Positions 1-6,911 of a DNA stretch of 10,634 bases are shown here, in pieces. Source of the DNA: Bacteroidia bacterium (GTDB taxonomy: Bacteria; Bacteroidota; Bacteroidia; NS11-12g; UBA955); contig JALRLA010000261.1 of the NCBI GenBank assembly GCA_023254645.1, positions 1 through 10,634 of the forward strand, written 5' to 3'. Made by a program: the position numbers and the translations under genes. Each line of letters begins with the position of its first letter. Positions within the stretch are counted from its first letter, which is position 1. The notes under the pieces are model-generated. The model searched no databases. It was not told where the DNA came from and saw only the letters and a list, made by a program, of their open reading frames with translations.

Positions 1-465
1 TTCCACCAATTTCATGATGTGAGCAGGGTTGAAGAAGTGTACCCCTACCACTCTCTGCGGATGCGTTAACCCTGAGGCAATTTGGGTAATGGGAATGCTG
101 GATGTATTGGTGGCCAAAATGCTATCGGGGCTATTCTGAGCTTCCAACTTGGCGAACAGCTCTCGCTTTACTTCAAGTTTCTCCACCACAGCCTCCAAAA
201 TGAAGTCGGCTTTCAGGGCCGAGAAATCGGTGCAAGGGTGCAACAATGCTAGCGCTTTGTCGTGCTGTTCTTGGTCGATGCGGCCTTTTTCTAATGAGGA
301 TTGCAATTGCTTGAGCACATAAGCCTCCCCCTTTTCAACTGCCTCCGTGCGCAGGTCAAACAGAAGGGTTCTGTACCCCGCCAAAACCGAAGAAATGGCG
401 ATACCCGACCCCATGACACCGGCACCGATGACGGCGACTGATTGAATGGACTGTGATTGGCTCAT
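1..465 (-). CDS. 3-hydroxyacyl-CoA dehydrogenase, N-terminal part (runs off left edge)
   Basis: The first 155 residues of an NAD-dependent 3-hydroxyacyl-CoA dehydrogenase are present; the gene continues beyond base 1. The enzyme oxidises L-3-hydroxyacyl-CoA to 3-ketoacyl-CoA in beta-oxidation or related acyl-CoA pathways in the cytoplasm. The Rossmann dinucleotide motif GAGVMGSG is at residues 14-21. TNTSS at 119-123 holds the conserved active-site Ser122. HFFNP starts at His143, the family's catalytic His, and its Glu partner 12 residues later is Glu155, the last residue in the window. The ATG at 463-465 places the Rossmann strand about ten residues in, as in stand-alone family members, so there is no fused enoyl-CoA hydratase at the N-terminus. 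Whether it is a short HbdA-type enzyme or a longer PaaH-type one cannot be told here. It lies 67 bp downstream of the EnvC-like gene on the same strand and has its own promoter-like element. Confidence 0.93.
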   Translation of the reverse strand, partial: MSQSQSIQSVAVIGAGVMGSGIAISSVLAGYRTLLFDLRTEAVEKGEAYVLKQLQSSLEKGRIDQEQHDKALALLHPCTDFSALKADFILEAVVEKLEVKRELFAKLEAQNSPDSILATNTSSIPITQIASGLTHPQRVVGVHFFNPAHIMKLVE

Positions 466-472
466 GCTTGAA

Positions 473-480
473 CAAAGATA
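473..480 (-). promoter_or_regulatory. Putative -7 promoter element (TATCTTTG) of the dehydrogenase gene
   Basis: The minus strand reads TATCTTTG, an exact match to the Bacteroidota -7 consensus TAnnTTTG, seven bases before the ATG at 465. No TTG lies at the usual 17-23 bp upstream distance, so the -33 half is missing or weak. If the element is used, transcription would begin at or within a few bases of the start codon. The call is motif-based only. Confidence 0.45.
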
Positions 481-491
481 ATCAATGAGGG

Positions 492-515
492 GATTGTGGC
501 CGAAGCCGCAAAATC
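492..515. other. Small hairpin with TTCG tetraloop between the EnvC-like and dehydrogenase genes
   Basis: On the minus strand GATT, a two-base bulge and GCGGC are followed by loop TTCG and then GCCAC and AATC, giving a stem of nine pairs with one C-A mismatch and the stable C(UUCG)G loop. It sits 18 bases after the EnvC-like stop codon and 27 bases before the dehydrogenase start. No T-run follows it on the minus strand, so it is not a textbook intrinsic terminator. It may still mark the end of the envelope operon or protect its 3' end. Confidence 0.35.
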
Positions 516-532
516 AGTGGGACTTAACCGGT

Positions 533-1780
533 TTATCGCCCGCGAATCCAAGAGGCAGGGTTCTGCTTGGCCTGACCCAACCATACTTGAAAGTTCAAAA
601 TGGTTCGGCCTTCTTCGTCGGTCATAACTTGGCCCAGTTTGGTACCCGAGCTCAATTCTTGGCCCTTGGCCACATAAACTTTTGACAACCGGGTATACAC
701 CGTAAAGTACTCCCCATGGTTCACCAAGACCGCTTGGCCTTGGCCAGGAATGGTCAAAATCGCCGATACCTTTCCCTTAAACACACAGCGCGCCTCTCCC
801 CCCGATTGGGTGGTGATATCTACCCCGTTGTTGATCGTCGTGATGCCCGGCAAATCCGGATGCTGGTGCGTGCCAAAACTCTGTGATATAAAACCGCGTT
901 CAACCGGCCAGGGCAAACCGCCCTTATTGTTAACAAAGTCAGCGCTCAAAGCTCGTGCTTCAGGTGTCAAGGTTGAACTTGATGGACTTGACTTTGCCGT
1001 TCCCGATGATTTTGGAGCACTATTTTTCGCTGCCTGGCGCTGTCGTTCACGTTCAATTTCACGCGCAATAGCCTTGCTGATTTCTTTATTTAACTGGGCT
1101 ACTTTAGCGCGATTTTTCTCAATGCGTTTCTTCAATTCTGCTTCTTTTCCAGTCAACGCTGTCACCATTTGCTGCTTGGACTTCTTGTCATTTTCGAGCC
1201 TGTTCATTTCCAGCCGTTGATTGCCCAACAAACCGTAGCGCTCCTTTCTAAGTTGATTCAACTCGGCCAATGTGGTTTGCACCTTTTCTGCTTGTGCATT
1301 GATTGACGCAATCTGATGCCGTCTAAAATCAGACAATTTTCGCAAGAATTTCATGCGACGCATGACTTGACGAATGTTCTTCGCCGATAATAAAAATGCA
1401 ACTTCTTGCCCCCCTTTTCGGGTTTTATAAGCTTGAATGATTGTCCTCTTTAATTTTACCCTCTCCTTTTCATAGGCGAATTGCAAACGGTCTAATTCTT
1501 TCTGTTTGTTTTGAGTTTCGAGGTCCAATACCTGTACCTCTTCTTGCAAATTGCGAAGTAGCTGTTCGCTTTGAACAATAATTTGATTCAGTGCATTCAG
1601 CCTGTACAGGGTTGCTTTTTTTTCTTTTTGGGTAGTTTTGAGAATTTTACGATTGGCGGCAATGTCAGACTCCGCCTTCTTTCGTTTCTTTTCCAAACTC
1701 GAACGAGATTGGGCATGCAGCGAATTCACCAACCAGAAGGCGGCGATCCAAATCAATCCTATTTTTAGGCAATTCTTCAA
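533..1780 (-). CDS. envC: EnvC-like murein hydrolase activator (coiled coil plus degenerate LytM/M23 domain)
   Basis: A 415-residue exported protein. Residues 1-24 form a signal peptide ending HA before Gln25. Residues about 25-250 are a charged Lys/Glu/Gln/Arg coiled coil, a low-complexity Ser/Pro linker follows, and the LytM/M23 fold occupies about 290-412. The LytM metal and catalytic positions are lost: the HxGxD motif is NNGVD (317-321), the YxHL His is Arg364, and the final HLHF is ILNF (394-397); only Asp321 survives. This matches EnvC-type proteins, which do not cut peptidoglycan but activate N-acetylmuramoyl-L-alanine amidases at the septum. The start is TTG at 1778-1780, overlapping the upstream stop as TTGA; no ATG or GTG lies between it and the preceding in-frame stop at 1802-1804, and a later start would damage the signal peptide. 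The family is clear; the amidase partner is not in the window. Confidence 0.9.
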   Translation of the reverse strand: MKNCLKIGLIWIAAFWLVNSLHAQSRSSLEKKRKKAESDIAANRKILKTTQKEKKATLYRLNALNQIIVQSEQLLRNLQEEVQVLDLETQNKQKELDRLQFAYEKERVKLKRTIIQAYKTRKGGQEVAFLLSAKNIRQVMRRMKFLRKLSDFRRHQIASINAQAEKVQTTLAELNQLRKERYGLLGNQRLEMNRLENDKKSKQQMVTALTGKEAELKKRIEKNRAKVAQLNKEISKAIAREIERERQRQAAKNSAPKSSGTAKSSPSSSTLTPEARALSADFVNNKGGLPWPVERGFISQSFGTHQHPDLPGITTINNGVDITTQSGGEARCVFKGKVSAILTIPGQGQAVLVNHGEYFTVYTRLSKVYVAKGQELSSGTKLGQVMTDEEGRTILNFQVWLGQAKQNPASWIRGR

Positions 1781-2628
1781 TACTCCACGAGCTCGTACCC
1801 ATCAGGTACGGCGAATGGATACGAAGGTATAGACGTAAATCTTGCCGTTTTTAACCGCAAAGAGGCCTGTACGATATTCTGAGCGGATGCCTTCGTTTCT
1901 CCTCCCAACAGACGAATAAACTGAGGCATGTTCATGCCATCCCCTTCGGTAAATTCATCGTAGGCCCAAGTCAGACGCCAGGTTTTGGCAGGGTCATTCA
2001 CAGAAGCACAATGAAGCAAGGTGCGTGCTTCATTCTCGCCTTTCCACGTAGCCGAACGGCCACGGTACACCAAGCTGCTGTCTTCCCAGCTGCAATCATT
2101 GATGGTGCCGGGGAGGTAACTCACATCCAATCCGTGGTATTTGGCTTTGATTCGTAAAGCTTCCCCTTGAGCTCCTTCCTCATAGGCCATGCACAAACAG
2201 GGCCCAAAGGCTGATTCTTGGTTCATCAACATCTCTTGCAAAGCTGTCAATGGCAAGGAAAAACCAAGCAATTCAGTCATGCGTTCAGCAGGCATGCTGT
2301 AGTATTTGCGGTTGTACAAATCCATCATGAAAAAGGAGTCTTTGCGCAGCAAGCCTTTGGCAACTTGAATGCCTAAAGCGGCTTGTATGGAGAACCATAC
2401 AATGCTGTCCCTTCGCATGCGAACGCTCAATATGAGGCCCATTTCCTGACCAAATCCCACAGCCATGACATCGTATCGGGCGGCTAGATACTCCCAGTTG
2501 TGAACAGCCGATTCTATCGTTGCAGTGTCACCAGCGTTCAACTCGTCAGAGAAAGTCGTATCCTGCTGGGCCCAAGTCAAAGAGGCCGTCATCATAAAAA
2601 GGGCGAGAAATAGGTATTTCATTTTCAT
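1777..2628 (-). CDS. Secreted DUF4292 family protein
   Basis: A 283-residue protein of unknown biochemical function, recognised as the Bacteroidota DUF4292 family. Residues 1-20 are a signal peptide (lysines near the start, hydrophobic core, cleavage after TWA before Gln21). The family-like core is at about 64-110, with a basic strand (SVRMRRDS), IVWFSI, LGIQVAKG and then DSFFMMDLYNRKYY. Many relatives are lipoproteins; this one has no lipobox Cys, so it is predicted periplasmic. I infer a LolA/LppX-like beta-sheet fold from the family pattern. The ATG at 2626-2628 is chosen because it gives an ATGA overlap with the TPR gene stop and begins the signal peptide; the open frame extends further upstream but only inside the TPR gene. 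A second Met at residue 3 is an alternative start. Its position between the TPR and EnvC-like genes suggests an envelope-assembly role. Confidence 0.82.
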   Translation of the reverse strand: MKMKYLFLALFMMTASLTWAQQDTTFSDELNAGDTATIESAVHNWEYLAARYDVMAVGFGQEMGLILSVRMRRDSIVWFSIQAALGIQVAKGLLRKDSFFMMDLYNRKYYSMPAERMTELLGFSLPLTALQEMLMNQESAFGPCLCMAYEEGAQGEALRIKAKYHGLDVSYLPGTINDCSWEDSSLVYRGRSATWKGENEARTLLHCASVNDPAKTWRLTWAYDEFTEGDGMNMPQFIRLLGGETKASAQNIVQASLRLKTARFTSIPSYPFAVPDGYELVEY

Positions 2629-3827
2629 TCTATTATGTAAGGTTGGCAGCGAGCCGATATTGGCCAGCCGCGCTGCTTGTGCAAGTCGCGTGCCATTTTC
2701 CACTCGGCCTGTAAATTTCGGTTCTCCAAGGGTTGCTCCAATTTTTTGAATTGCTCGGCCAAGAACACCCAATCATCGTACAGCAAGAACTGGTACAAAG
2801 GCCTGTTTTCGTTTAGGCTTTCAAAAGATTCAGCGCCATAAATGGATAAGGTTTGCTGTGCCAAGGGTCTCAATCCGTTCAAAAGCGGCAACAACCAACC
2901 TGAGGTTTGGGCTTCTTGCATGGCTTTGGCCCATCGAGCCAGGGCTGCTACCCTGACAGGTACGGGTGAAAAGGGGTACAAGGCCTCCAATTCCGTAGCC
3001 AAAGCGAACAATTCCTCTACCTCGCCGTTCAAGTACATCCAAGCGGCTAACTCTTCCATTCCGGCTGCCGTCGGATGTTGACGAATCTCGGCCGCCAATT
3101 GTTGCAAGCGCTGCTCGGCGCCACCTGGAGCCACAAAGATCAAATCGCTTGGGCTTGATTGGGTTGGGGCTTCCCGCTCAGGGACAATGAAACGCGTCGC
3201 CCAGTATTGCCATTGCGGGCCTTTTCCAAATCGCTCGCCCCACTGCTTCCATAGGGACTCTGCTTGGGAAATCTGGCCTGCCTTGAACCAGGCTTCTACG
3301 GCATCGACATGGCGAGAATAGGAACGGGGCGTCAAGGCCAACCCTTGCTCGTAACATAGTGCTGCTTGCATGGGATCATCCATTTGTTTGTATACCTCGG
3401 CTTGGGCATCCAACACCGCCAACCAAAGACCAGTGTCTTGAAATTCATTGTACTGCAGGGCCTTTTCCAACCAATACAAGGCAGCCTTGAAATCGGGCAT
3501 ATTCAACTGGGCATAGCGGTAAGCGGGCAGAGCCAAATGAGGACCCGATTTGACTTGGGAACTCAACAGGGCTGCAAAGGCCGATTTGGCCTTTTCGGCA
3601 TCGCCGTTCAGACGCGCTAGCTCGGCGGCCCTGAACTTTTGTTCAAATTGCAACAGAGGGGTCAACACCTCGCGAGCCGTAGGGTTCACCCCGGCAATTG
3701 AATCTACCTGGGCCCTAACAGACCCAAGCAGGAAGAGCATCAACCCTGTGAAGAGAAGTCTCCAATGCTGTAGACCTGGCTGCGCCCGTCGATGGAAACC
3801 TGGTTTCCGATCATGGAGTCTTGGCAT
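2625..3827 (-). CDS. Secreted tetratricopeptide-repeat protein
   Basis: A helical-repeat protein of 400 residues from the ATG at 3825-3827. TPR-like helix pairs lie at about 65-200 (for example the stretch containing YWLEKALQYN, then EVYKQMDDPMQAALCYEQGL, then AWFKAGQISQAESLWKQW), followed by a second, more diverged alpha-helical region. A hydrophobic segment LLFTGLMLFLLGSVRA before Gln looks like a signal peptide with an AxA-like site. The start is uncertain. The ATG at 3738-3740 overlaps the nucleotidyltransferase stop by one base (TGATG) and suits translational coupling, but gives only about ten residues before the cleavage site and no basic n-region. Starting at 3827 restores a complete signal peptide at the cost of an 88-base overlap. 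The protein probably scaffolds interactions in the periplasm; no enzyme motif is visible. Confidence 0.78.
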   Translation of the reverse strand: MPRLHDRKPGFHRRAQPGLQHWRLLFTGLMLFLLGSVRAQVDSIAGVNPTAREVLTPLLQFEQKFRAAELARLNGDAEKAKSAFAALLSSQVKSGPHLALPAYRYAQLNMPDFKAALYWLEKALQYNEFQDTGLWLAVLDAQAEVYKQMDDPMQAALCYEQGLALTPRSYSRHVDAVEAWFKAGQISQAESLWKQWGERFGKGPQWQYWATRFIVPEREAPTQSSPSDLIFVAPGGAEQRLQQLAAEIRQHPTAAGMEELAAWMYLNGEVEELFALATELEALYPFSPVPVRVAALARWAKAMQEAQTSGWLLPLLNGLRPLAQQTLSIYGAESFESLNENRPLYQFLLYDDWVFLAEQFKKLEQPLENRNLQAEWKMARDLHKQRGWPISARCQPYIIE

Positions 3828-4741
3828 TGAAAATGAGTCAAGTCGCATTCGTTCAGGAGTATGCTGTTGCTGATGTTGCAGTGTTCGAGCTTGCTGCCCT
3901 TGCCAATGGCCACATGGGGCCCGATCTGGCAATGGCTCAATTCTACACCTTCGGCAATATAACAAGGTTCTACTATCTGCACATGCTCAGGGAAACGCCC
4001 TAGGGTCAGACCAAACTGTTCTTTCTTGTTTTCCAACACGCGTTGGTTGGTGTAAACTGTGGCCGCGTAGTTGCCGCAATCCAACCACTCGTCAACCTTA
4101 CCGGGCATGAACTGCATACCCTTCTGTTTCATGTTCTCCATGGCATTGGTCAACTGGTATTCGCCTTTTTCCTTGATGTCGTTGTCAATCAAATACTGCA
4201 ATTCCGCATTCAAGGTTTCTCCACTATTGAAGTAGTAAATGCCAATAATGGCCAAATCGGAAACGAATTCGGTGGGTTTCTCCACGAAATCGGTGATGAC
4301 ACCTTCTTGGTTATATTTCACGACTCCAAACTGCTCGGGATTGGCTACTTGGTGAACAAAAATGACCCCATCCTTGCTGCGATCCAAACGGAAATCAGAG
4401 CGGAACAAGGTATCGGCAAAGGCCACGATTACCTCTCCCTGCAAGCATTCTTTGGCGCAGAGAATGGCATGGCCCGTTCCCAGGGCTTCTTCTTGGTAGA
4501 AAATGCGGCCCTTGGCACCAATTTGATCGGCAATGGCCAACAATTGGGTTTCTACTTCGGCACCAAAATCACCGATGACAAAGCCTACCTCATCGATGGG
4601 CTCGTCGGTCATAGCGGCGATATCTTCAATCAACCAGTGCACAATCGACTTGCCCGCAACGGGAATCAAGGGTTTGGCAGTGGTCAGTGTATGAGGCCTC
4701 ATGCGCTTGCCGCGCCCGGCCATAGGAATGATTAGTTTCAT
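3740..4741 (-). CDS. Sugar-phosphate nucleotidyltransferase with C-terminal left-handed beta-helix
   Basis: A 333-residue cytoplasmic enzyme that should couple a sugar 1-phosphate to an NTP, giving an NDP-sugar and pyrophosphate for surface-glycan synthesis. The N-terminal NTP_transferase domain has AGRGKRMRP at residues 8-16, the Lys23-Pro24 pair, EALGTGHA at 85-92, the metal-binding Asp110 in FADTLF, PEQFGV at 135-140, VEKP at 153-156 and LDCGN at 220-224. Residues about 254-333 carry irregular hexapeptide repeats (IAEGVEL, IGPHVAIGKG, ISNSIL, SMIGNQV) typical of a left-handed beta-helix. The layout resembles long RmlA-like, GlmU-like and mannose-1-phosphate guanylyltransferase-like enzymes; sugar and base specificity cannot be read. 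The ATG at 4739-4741 is chosen because the glycine-rich loop follows directly. A 108-bp gap separates it from dut upstream. Confidence 0.9.
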   Translation of the reverse strand: MKLIIPMAGRGKRMRPHTLTTAKPLIPVAGKSIVHWLIEDIAAMTDEPIDEVGFVIGDFGAEVETQLLAIADQIGAKGRIFYQEEALGTGHAILCAKECLQGEVIVAFADTLFRSDFRLDRSKDGVIFVHQVANPEQFGVVKYNQEGVITDFVEKPTEFVSDLAIIGIYYFNSGETLNAELQYLIDNDIKEKGEYQLTNAMENMKQKGMQFMPGKVDEWLDCGNYAATVYTNQRVLENKKEQFGLTLGRFPEHVQIVEPCYIAEGVELSHCQIGPHVAIGKGSKLEHCNISNSILLNECDLTHFQCQDSMIGNQVSIDGRSQVYSIGDFSSQG

Positions 4742-4849
4742 AGTATTCGTGGCTTTAGGGCCAAAAACGGGCACAAAGTACGCCAATCAAAGGCACTTTT
4801 CCCTTTCAGACTTGTTTAATGAGTGTGAACTTTTGACGAATTGCAGGTC

Positions 4850-5290
4850 TCAAACCCCGCTTGAACCATAGCCTCCTGCACCGCGCTCAGTTGCATCCAA
4901 TGAGTCAGTCAAGGTCCAGTCTACGCGTTCGTGTTTGGCGATGACCATCTGGGCCATGCGGTCTCCGTCTTTCACTTCAAAGGGCTCCAATCCATGGTTG
5001 ATTAATAGCACCTTTACTTCCCCTCGGTAATCAGCATCGATGGTACCAGGGCTATTCAAAACAGTAATGCCATGCTTGAGCGCCAATCCACTTCGGGGGC
5101 GCACTTGAGCTTCGTATCCGCTGGGGAGAGCCATGAACAAACCCGTGGGAATCAAGGTGCGCTCGCCCGGAGCTATGACCACAGGATCGCTCACAAAAGC
5201 GCGCAGATCCAACCCGGCACTCAACTCCGTTTCGTGTGAGGGCAAGGGGTGATGAGAACGGTTGATGATGGGTATGTTCAAGGATTTCAT
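4850..5290 (-). CDS. dut: dUTP diphosphatase (trimeric dUTPase)
   Basis: Hydrolyses dUTP to dUMP and pyrophosphate, keeping uracil out of DNA and supplying dUMP for dTMP synthesis. At 146 residues it has the usual length of the trimeric family, and all five motifs are present: AGLDLRA (25-31), PRSGLA (65-70), [13 protein letters not shown] (82-94, with catalytic Asp85 and the base-stacking Tyr88), GDRMAQMVI (109-117) and the C-terminal arm [10 protein letters not shown] (136-145), where Tyr replaces the common Phe. The ATG at 5288-5290 overlaps the flippase stop as ATGA, implying translational coupling; the longer open frame upstream lies inside the flippase gene. Its placement among envelope genes is a gene-order habit of Bacteroidota rather than a sign of an envelope function. 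Confidence 0.97.
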   Translation of the reverse strand: MKSLNIPIINRSHHPLPSHETELSAGLDLRAFVSDPVVIAPGERTLIPTGLFMALPSGYEAQVRPRSGLALKHGITVLNSPGTIDADYRGEVKVLLINHGLEPFEVKDGDRMAQMVIAKHERVDWTLTDSLDATERGAGGYGSSGV

Positions 5291-6756
5291 GATTTCGATT
5301 TTATGCGTTTCCAGGGGCGCTCGATCAACCAAACACCCATGAGGTAAGCAGGAACGGCCATCCATGCCAATGACTGCAATTCCGGCATGGTAAGAACTGC
5401 GTAACCACAGGCGAAGGCTAGGATCAAGGCGGGCAGAATTTTGCCCAACTCATAGGGAATGGGGTAGGCTTTTTGGCCCCAAATGTAGGCTGCAATGACC
5501 ATACTGGCATAGGCTCCCAAGGTGGTCCAAGCCGAACCTTCAAAGCCCAAACGGGGTATCAAATAAAAGTTTCCGACCAGGGTCAGCGAGGCGCCTCCAA
5601 GAGCGATGATGGCTCCCCATTGGGTTTTGCCTGACACCTTGTACCAAACACTCAAATTGTAATACAAACCCAGGCAGACATTAGCAGCTAGTAATATGGG
5701 CACGACCGACATGCCGCGGTTGTCAGCAAAATATTGGGGGTTGCGAATCAGCAAGGGGCCCAAGAAGGGCAAGGATACCAGAGTGGCTAAAAAGAGAAAC
5801 CCGACTACATAGCTGAACCAGCGCATCACATAGGCATAAGTTTCGGGAGCTTTTTCATCACCTGCTCGGCTGAAAAAGAAGGGTTCAGCCGCAAAACGAA
5901 AGGCCTGAACAAAAAGAGTGAGCAACAGGCTCAATTTGTAAAAGGCCGAATATACACCCACCTCGTATTCAGCACTTCCATTCGGAAGCAAGTGCTTCAA
6001 CAAAATACGGTCGAAGGTTTCATTCACCATACCCGCCAAACCCACCACTACCATAGGCAGAGAATAGCGCAGCATGTCGTTGAGCAAGCCCCTATCCAGT
6101 CCTTCTCGCAAATTGGAAAAAGCTCCGGCCAACAGAGGCAAAGTCACCACAGAGGCCAGCAGGTTGGAAAGGAAGATGTTTGACACCATTTGTTCAGGCC
6201 TGGCCCAGTATACGGCCCATTCGTGTCCTTGCGAAGCCCAATAGGGACAGAGTAATACGAAAAACAGGTTGGCCCCGATGTTGACCCCAATGTTCGTCAG
6301 CCGCACGGCGGCAAAGGCCCAGGGCTTTTCTTGCTGCCTCAACCAGGCAAAGCCTAACGCAGACAAAGCATCGGCCGCCAAAATAATGGCAAACCACAAG
6401 GCGTATTCAGGGTGTTCGGGATAGCCCAACAAATCCATGATGGGCAATGCAAATAACTTGGCAGTCAAAACCGCCAATAATCCAGTTATGATTAGCGCAT
6501 GGCCTGCCGTAGCAAAAACACGAGCCGGGTTTTCGGTCTTGCGGGCGAAATGGAAAAAGCCTGTCTCCAAACCCAAGGCGGCCAGAACCGCTCCGAACGA
6601 GGCGTAGGCGAACATCACACTCACCACCCCGTAGTCCCCGACCATGGCCAGTTTGGCGGTATACAAGGGTACCAATAAAAAGTTCAGGAATCGCCCGACC
6701 ATCGTACTCAAACCGTAGACGGCAGTCTGCGAAGCCAGCTTTTTCAGAATTGACAC
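5287..6756 (-). CDS. Polysaccharide biosynthesis flippase (Wzx-like, MOP superfamily)
   Basis: A 489-residue integral inner-membrane protein with about 12-14 hydrophobic segments throughout and a basic C-terminal tail (WKRIKSKS). The N-terminus ([19 protein letters not shown] followed by [11 protein letters not shown]) matches the start of Polysacc_synt-type lipid-linked oligosaccharide flippases, which move undecaprenyl-linked glycan units across the membrane. The substrate is unknown and no glycosyltransferase lies in the window to suggest one; lipid II flipping is a less likely alternative. The start is GTG at 6754-6756, forced by an in-frame stop only two codons upstream. It is the first gene of the overlapping minus-strand operon and has an exact TAnnTTTG element five bases upstream of its start. 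Confidence 0.9.
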   Translation of the reverse strand: MSILKKLASQTAVYGLSTMVGRFLNFLLVPLYTAKLAMVGDYGVVSVMFAYASFGAVLAALGLETGFFHFARKTENPARVFATAGHALIITGLLAVLTAKLFALPIMDLLGYPEHPEYALWFAIILAADALSALGFAWLRQQEKPWAFAAVRLTNIGVNIGANLFFVLLCPYWASQGHEWAVYWARPEQMVSNIFLSNLLASVVTLPLLAGAFSNLREGLDRGLLNDMLRYSLPMVVVGLAGMVNETFDRILLKHLLPNGSAEYEVGVYSAFYKLSLLLTLFVQAFRFAAEPFFFSRAGDEKAPETYAYVMRWFSYVVGFLFLATLVSLPFLGPLLIRNPQYFADNRGMSVVPILLAANVCLGLYYNLSVWYKVSGKTQWGAIIALGGASLTLVGNFYLIPRLGFEGSAWTTLGAYASMVIAAYIWGQKAYPIPYELGKILPALILAFACGYAVLTMPELQSLAWMAVPAYLMGVWLIERPWKRIKSKS

Positions 6757-6760
6757 GATT

Positions 6761-6768
6761 CAAAGGTA
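6761..6768 (-). promoter_or_regulatory. Putative -7 promoter element (TACCTTTG) of the flippase-dut-EnvC operon
   Basis: The minus strand reads TACCTTTG, an exact match to TAnnTTTG, ending four bases before the GTG start. A TTTG lies 16 bp further upstream, just under the usual 17-23 bp spacing for a -33 element. If the element is used, the mRNA would begin at or very near the GTG and be leaderless or nearly so. This is the best promoter candidate in the 155-bp gap before the operon. Confidence 0.5.
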
Positions 6769-6840
6769 AAGGGACGAGCCCTACCAAATGAAAGATCTTG
6801 AATGAATAGGGGGCTCTACTTCGACTAGGAAAACGACACT

Positions 6841-6892
6841 AATTCAGAAAAACACAGTAGGGGATTCTGCCATTAAAAAGTGTTTCTGAATT
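6841..6892. repeat. Inverted repeat between the envelope operon and the AT-rich gene group
   Basis: The left arm aattcagaaaaacac (6841-6855) and the right arm gtgtttctgaatt (6880-6892) are complementary over 13 pairs apart from two extra A bases in the left arm, with a 24-base loop. On the minus strand the hairpin starts 20 bases after the lipoprotein gene stop. It could act as a transcript end, but the stem is AT-rich and no long T-run follows it. It sits exactly at the composition change. Confidence 0.5.
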
Positions 6893-6911
6893 CTACCAAT
6901 TTGCGTTTTAC

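Noticed and set aside
750..1220. Plus-strand open frame of 156 codons opposite the EnvC-like gene
   Set aside because: It mirrors the coiled-coil and LytM coding sequence, with Ser/Leu/Phe-rich composition typical of the antisense of a Lys/Glu-rich coil.
2625..2772. Longer DUF4292 start inside the TPR gene
   Set aside because: The added residues are not family-like and would bury the signal peptide; the ATG at 2628 gives a clean ATGA overlap.
4043..4735. Long plus-strand open frame (230 codons) opposite the nucleotidyltransferase gene
   Set aside because: It is antisense to a gene with clear family motifs and shows no signal, domain or plausible composition of its own; it is a shadow frame.
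4788..4795. TGCCTTTG (minus strand) as an internal promoter before the nucleotidyltransferase
   Set aside because: It has a mismatch in the important second position of TAnnTTTG and no TTG at the right distance, so support is too weak to list as a feature; the 108-bp gap otherwise shows nothing distinctive.
6407..6787. Minus-strand open frame overlapping the flippase N-terminus in another frame
   Set aside because: The flippase frame carries a strong family N-terminus and membrane segments; this frame has arginine- and glycine-rich shadow composition.
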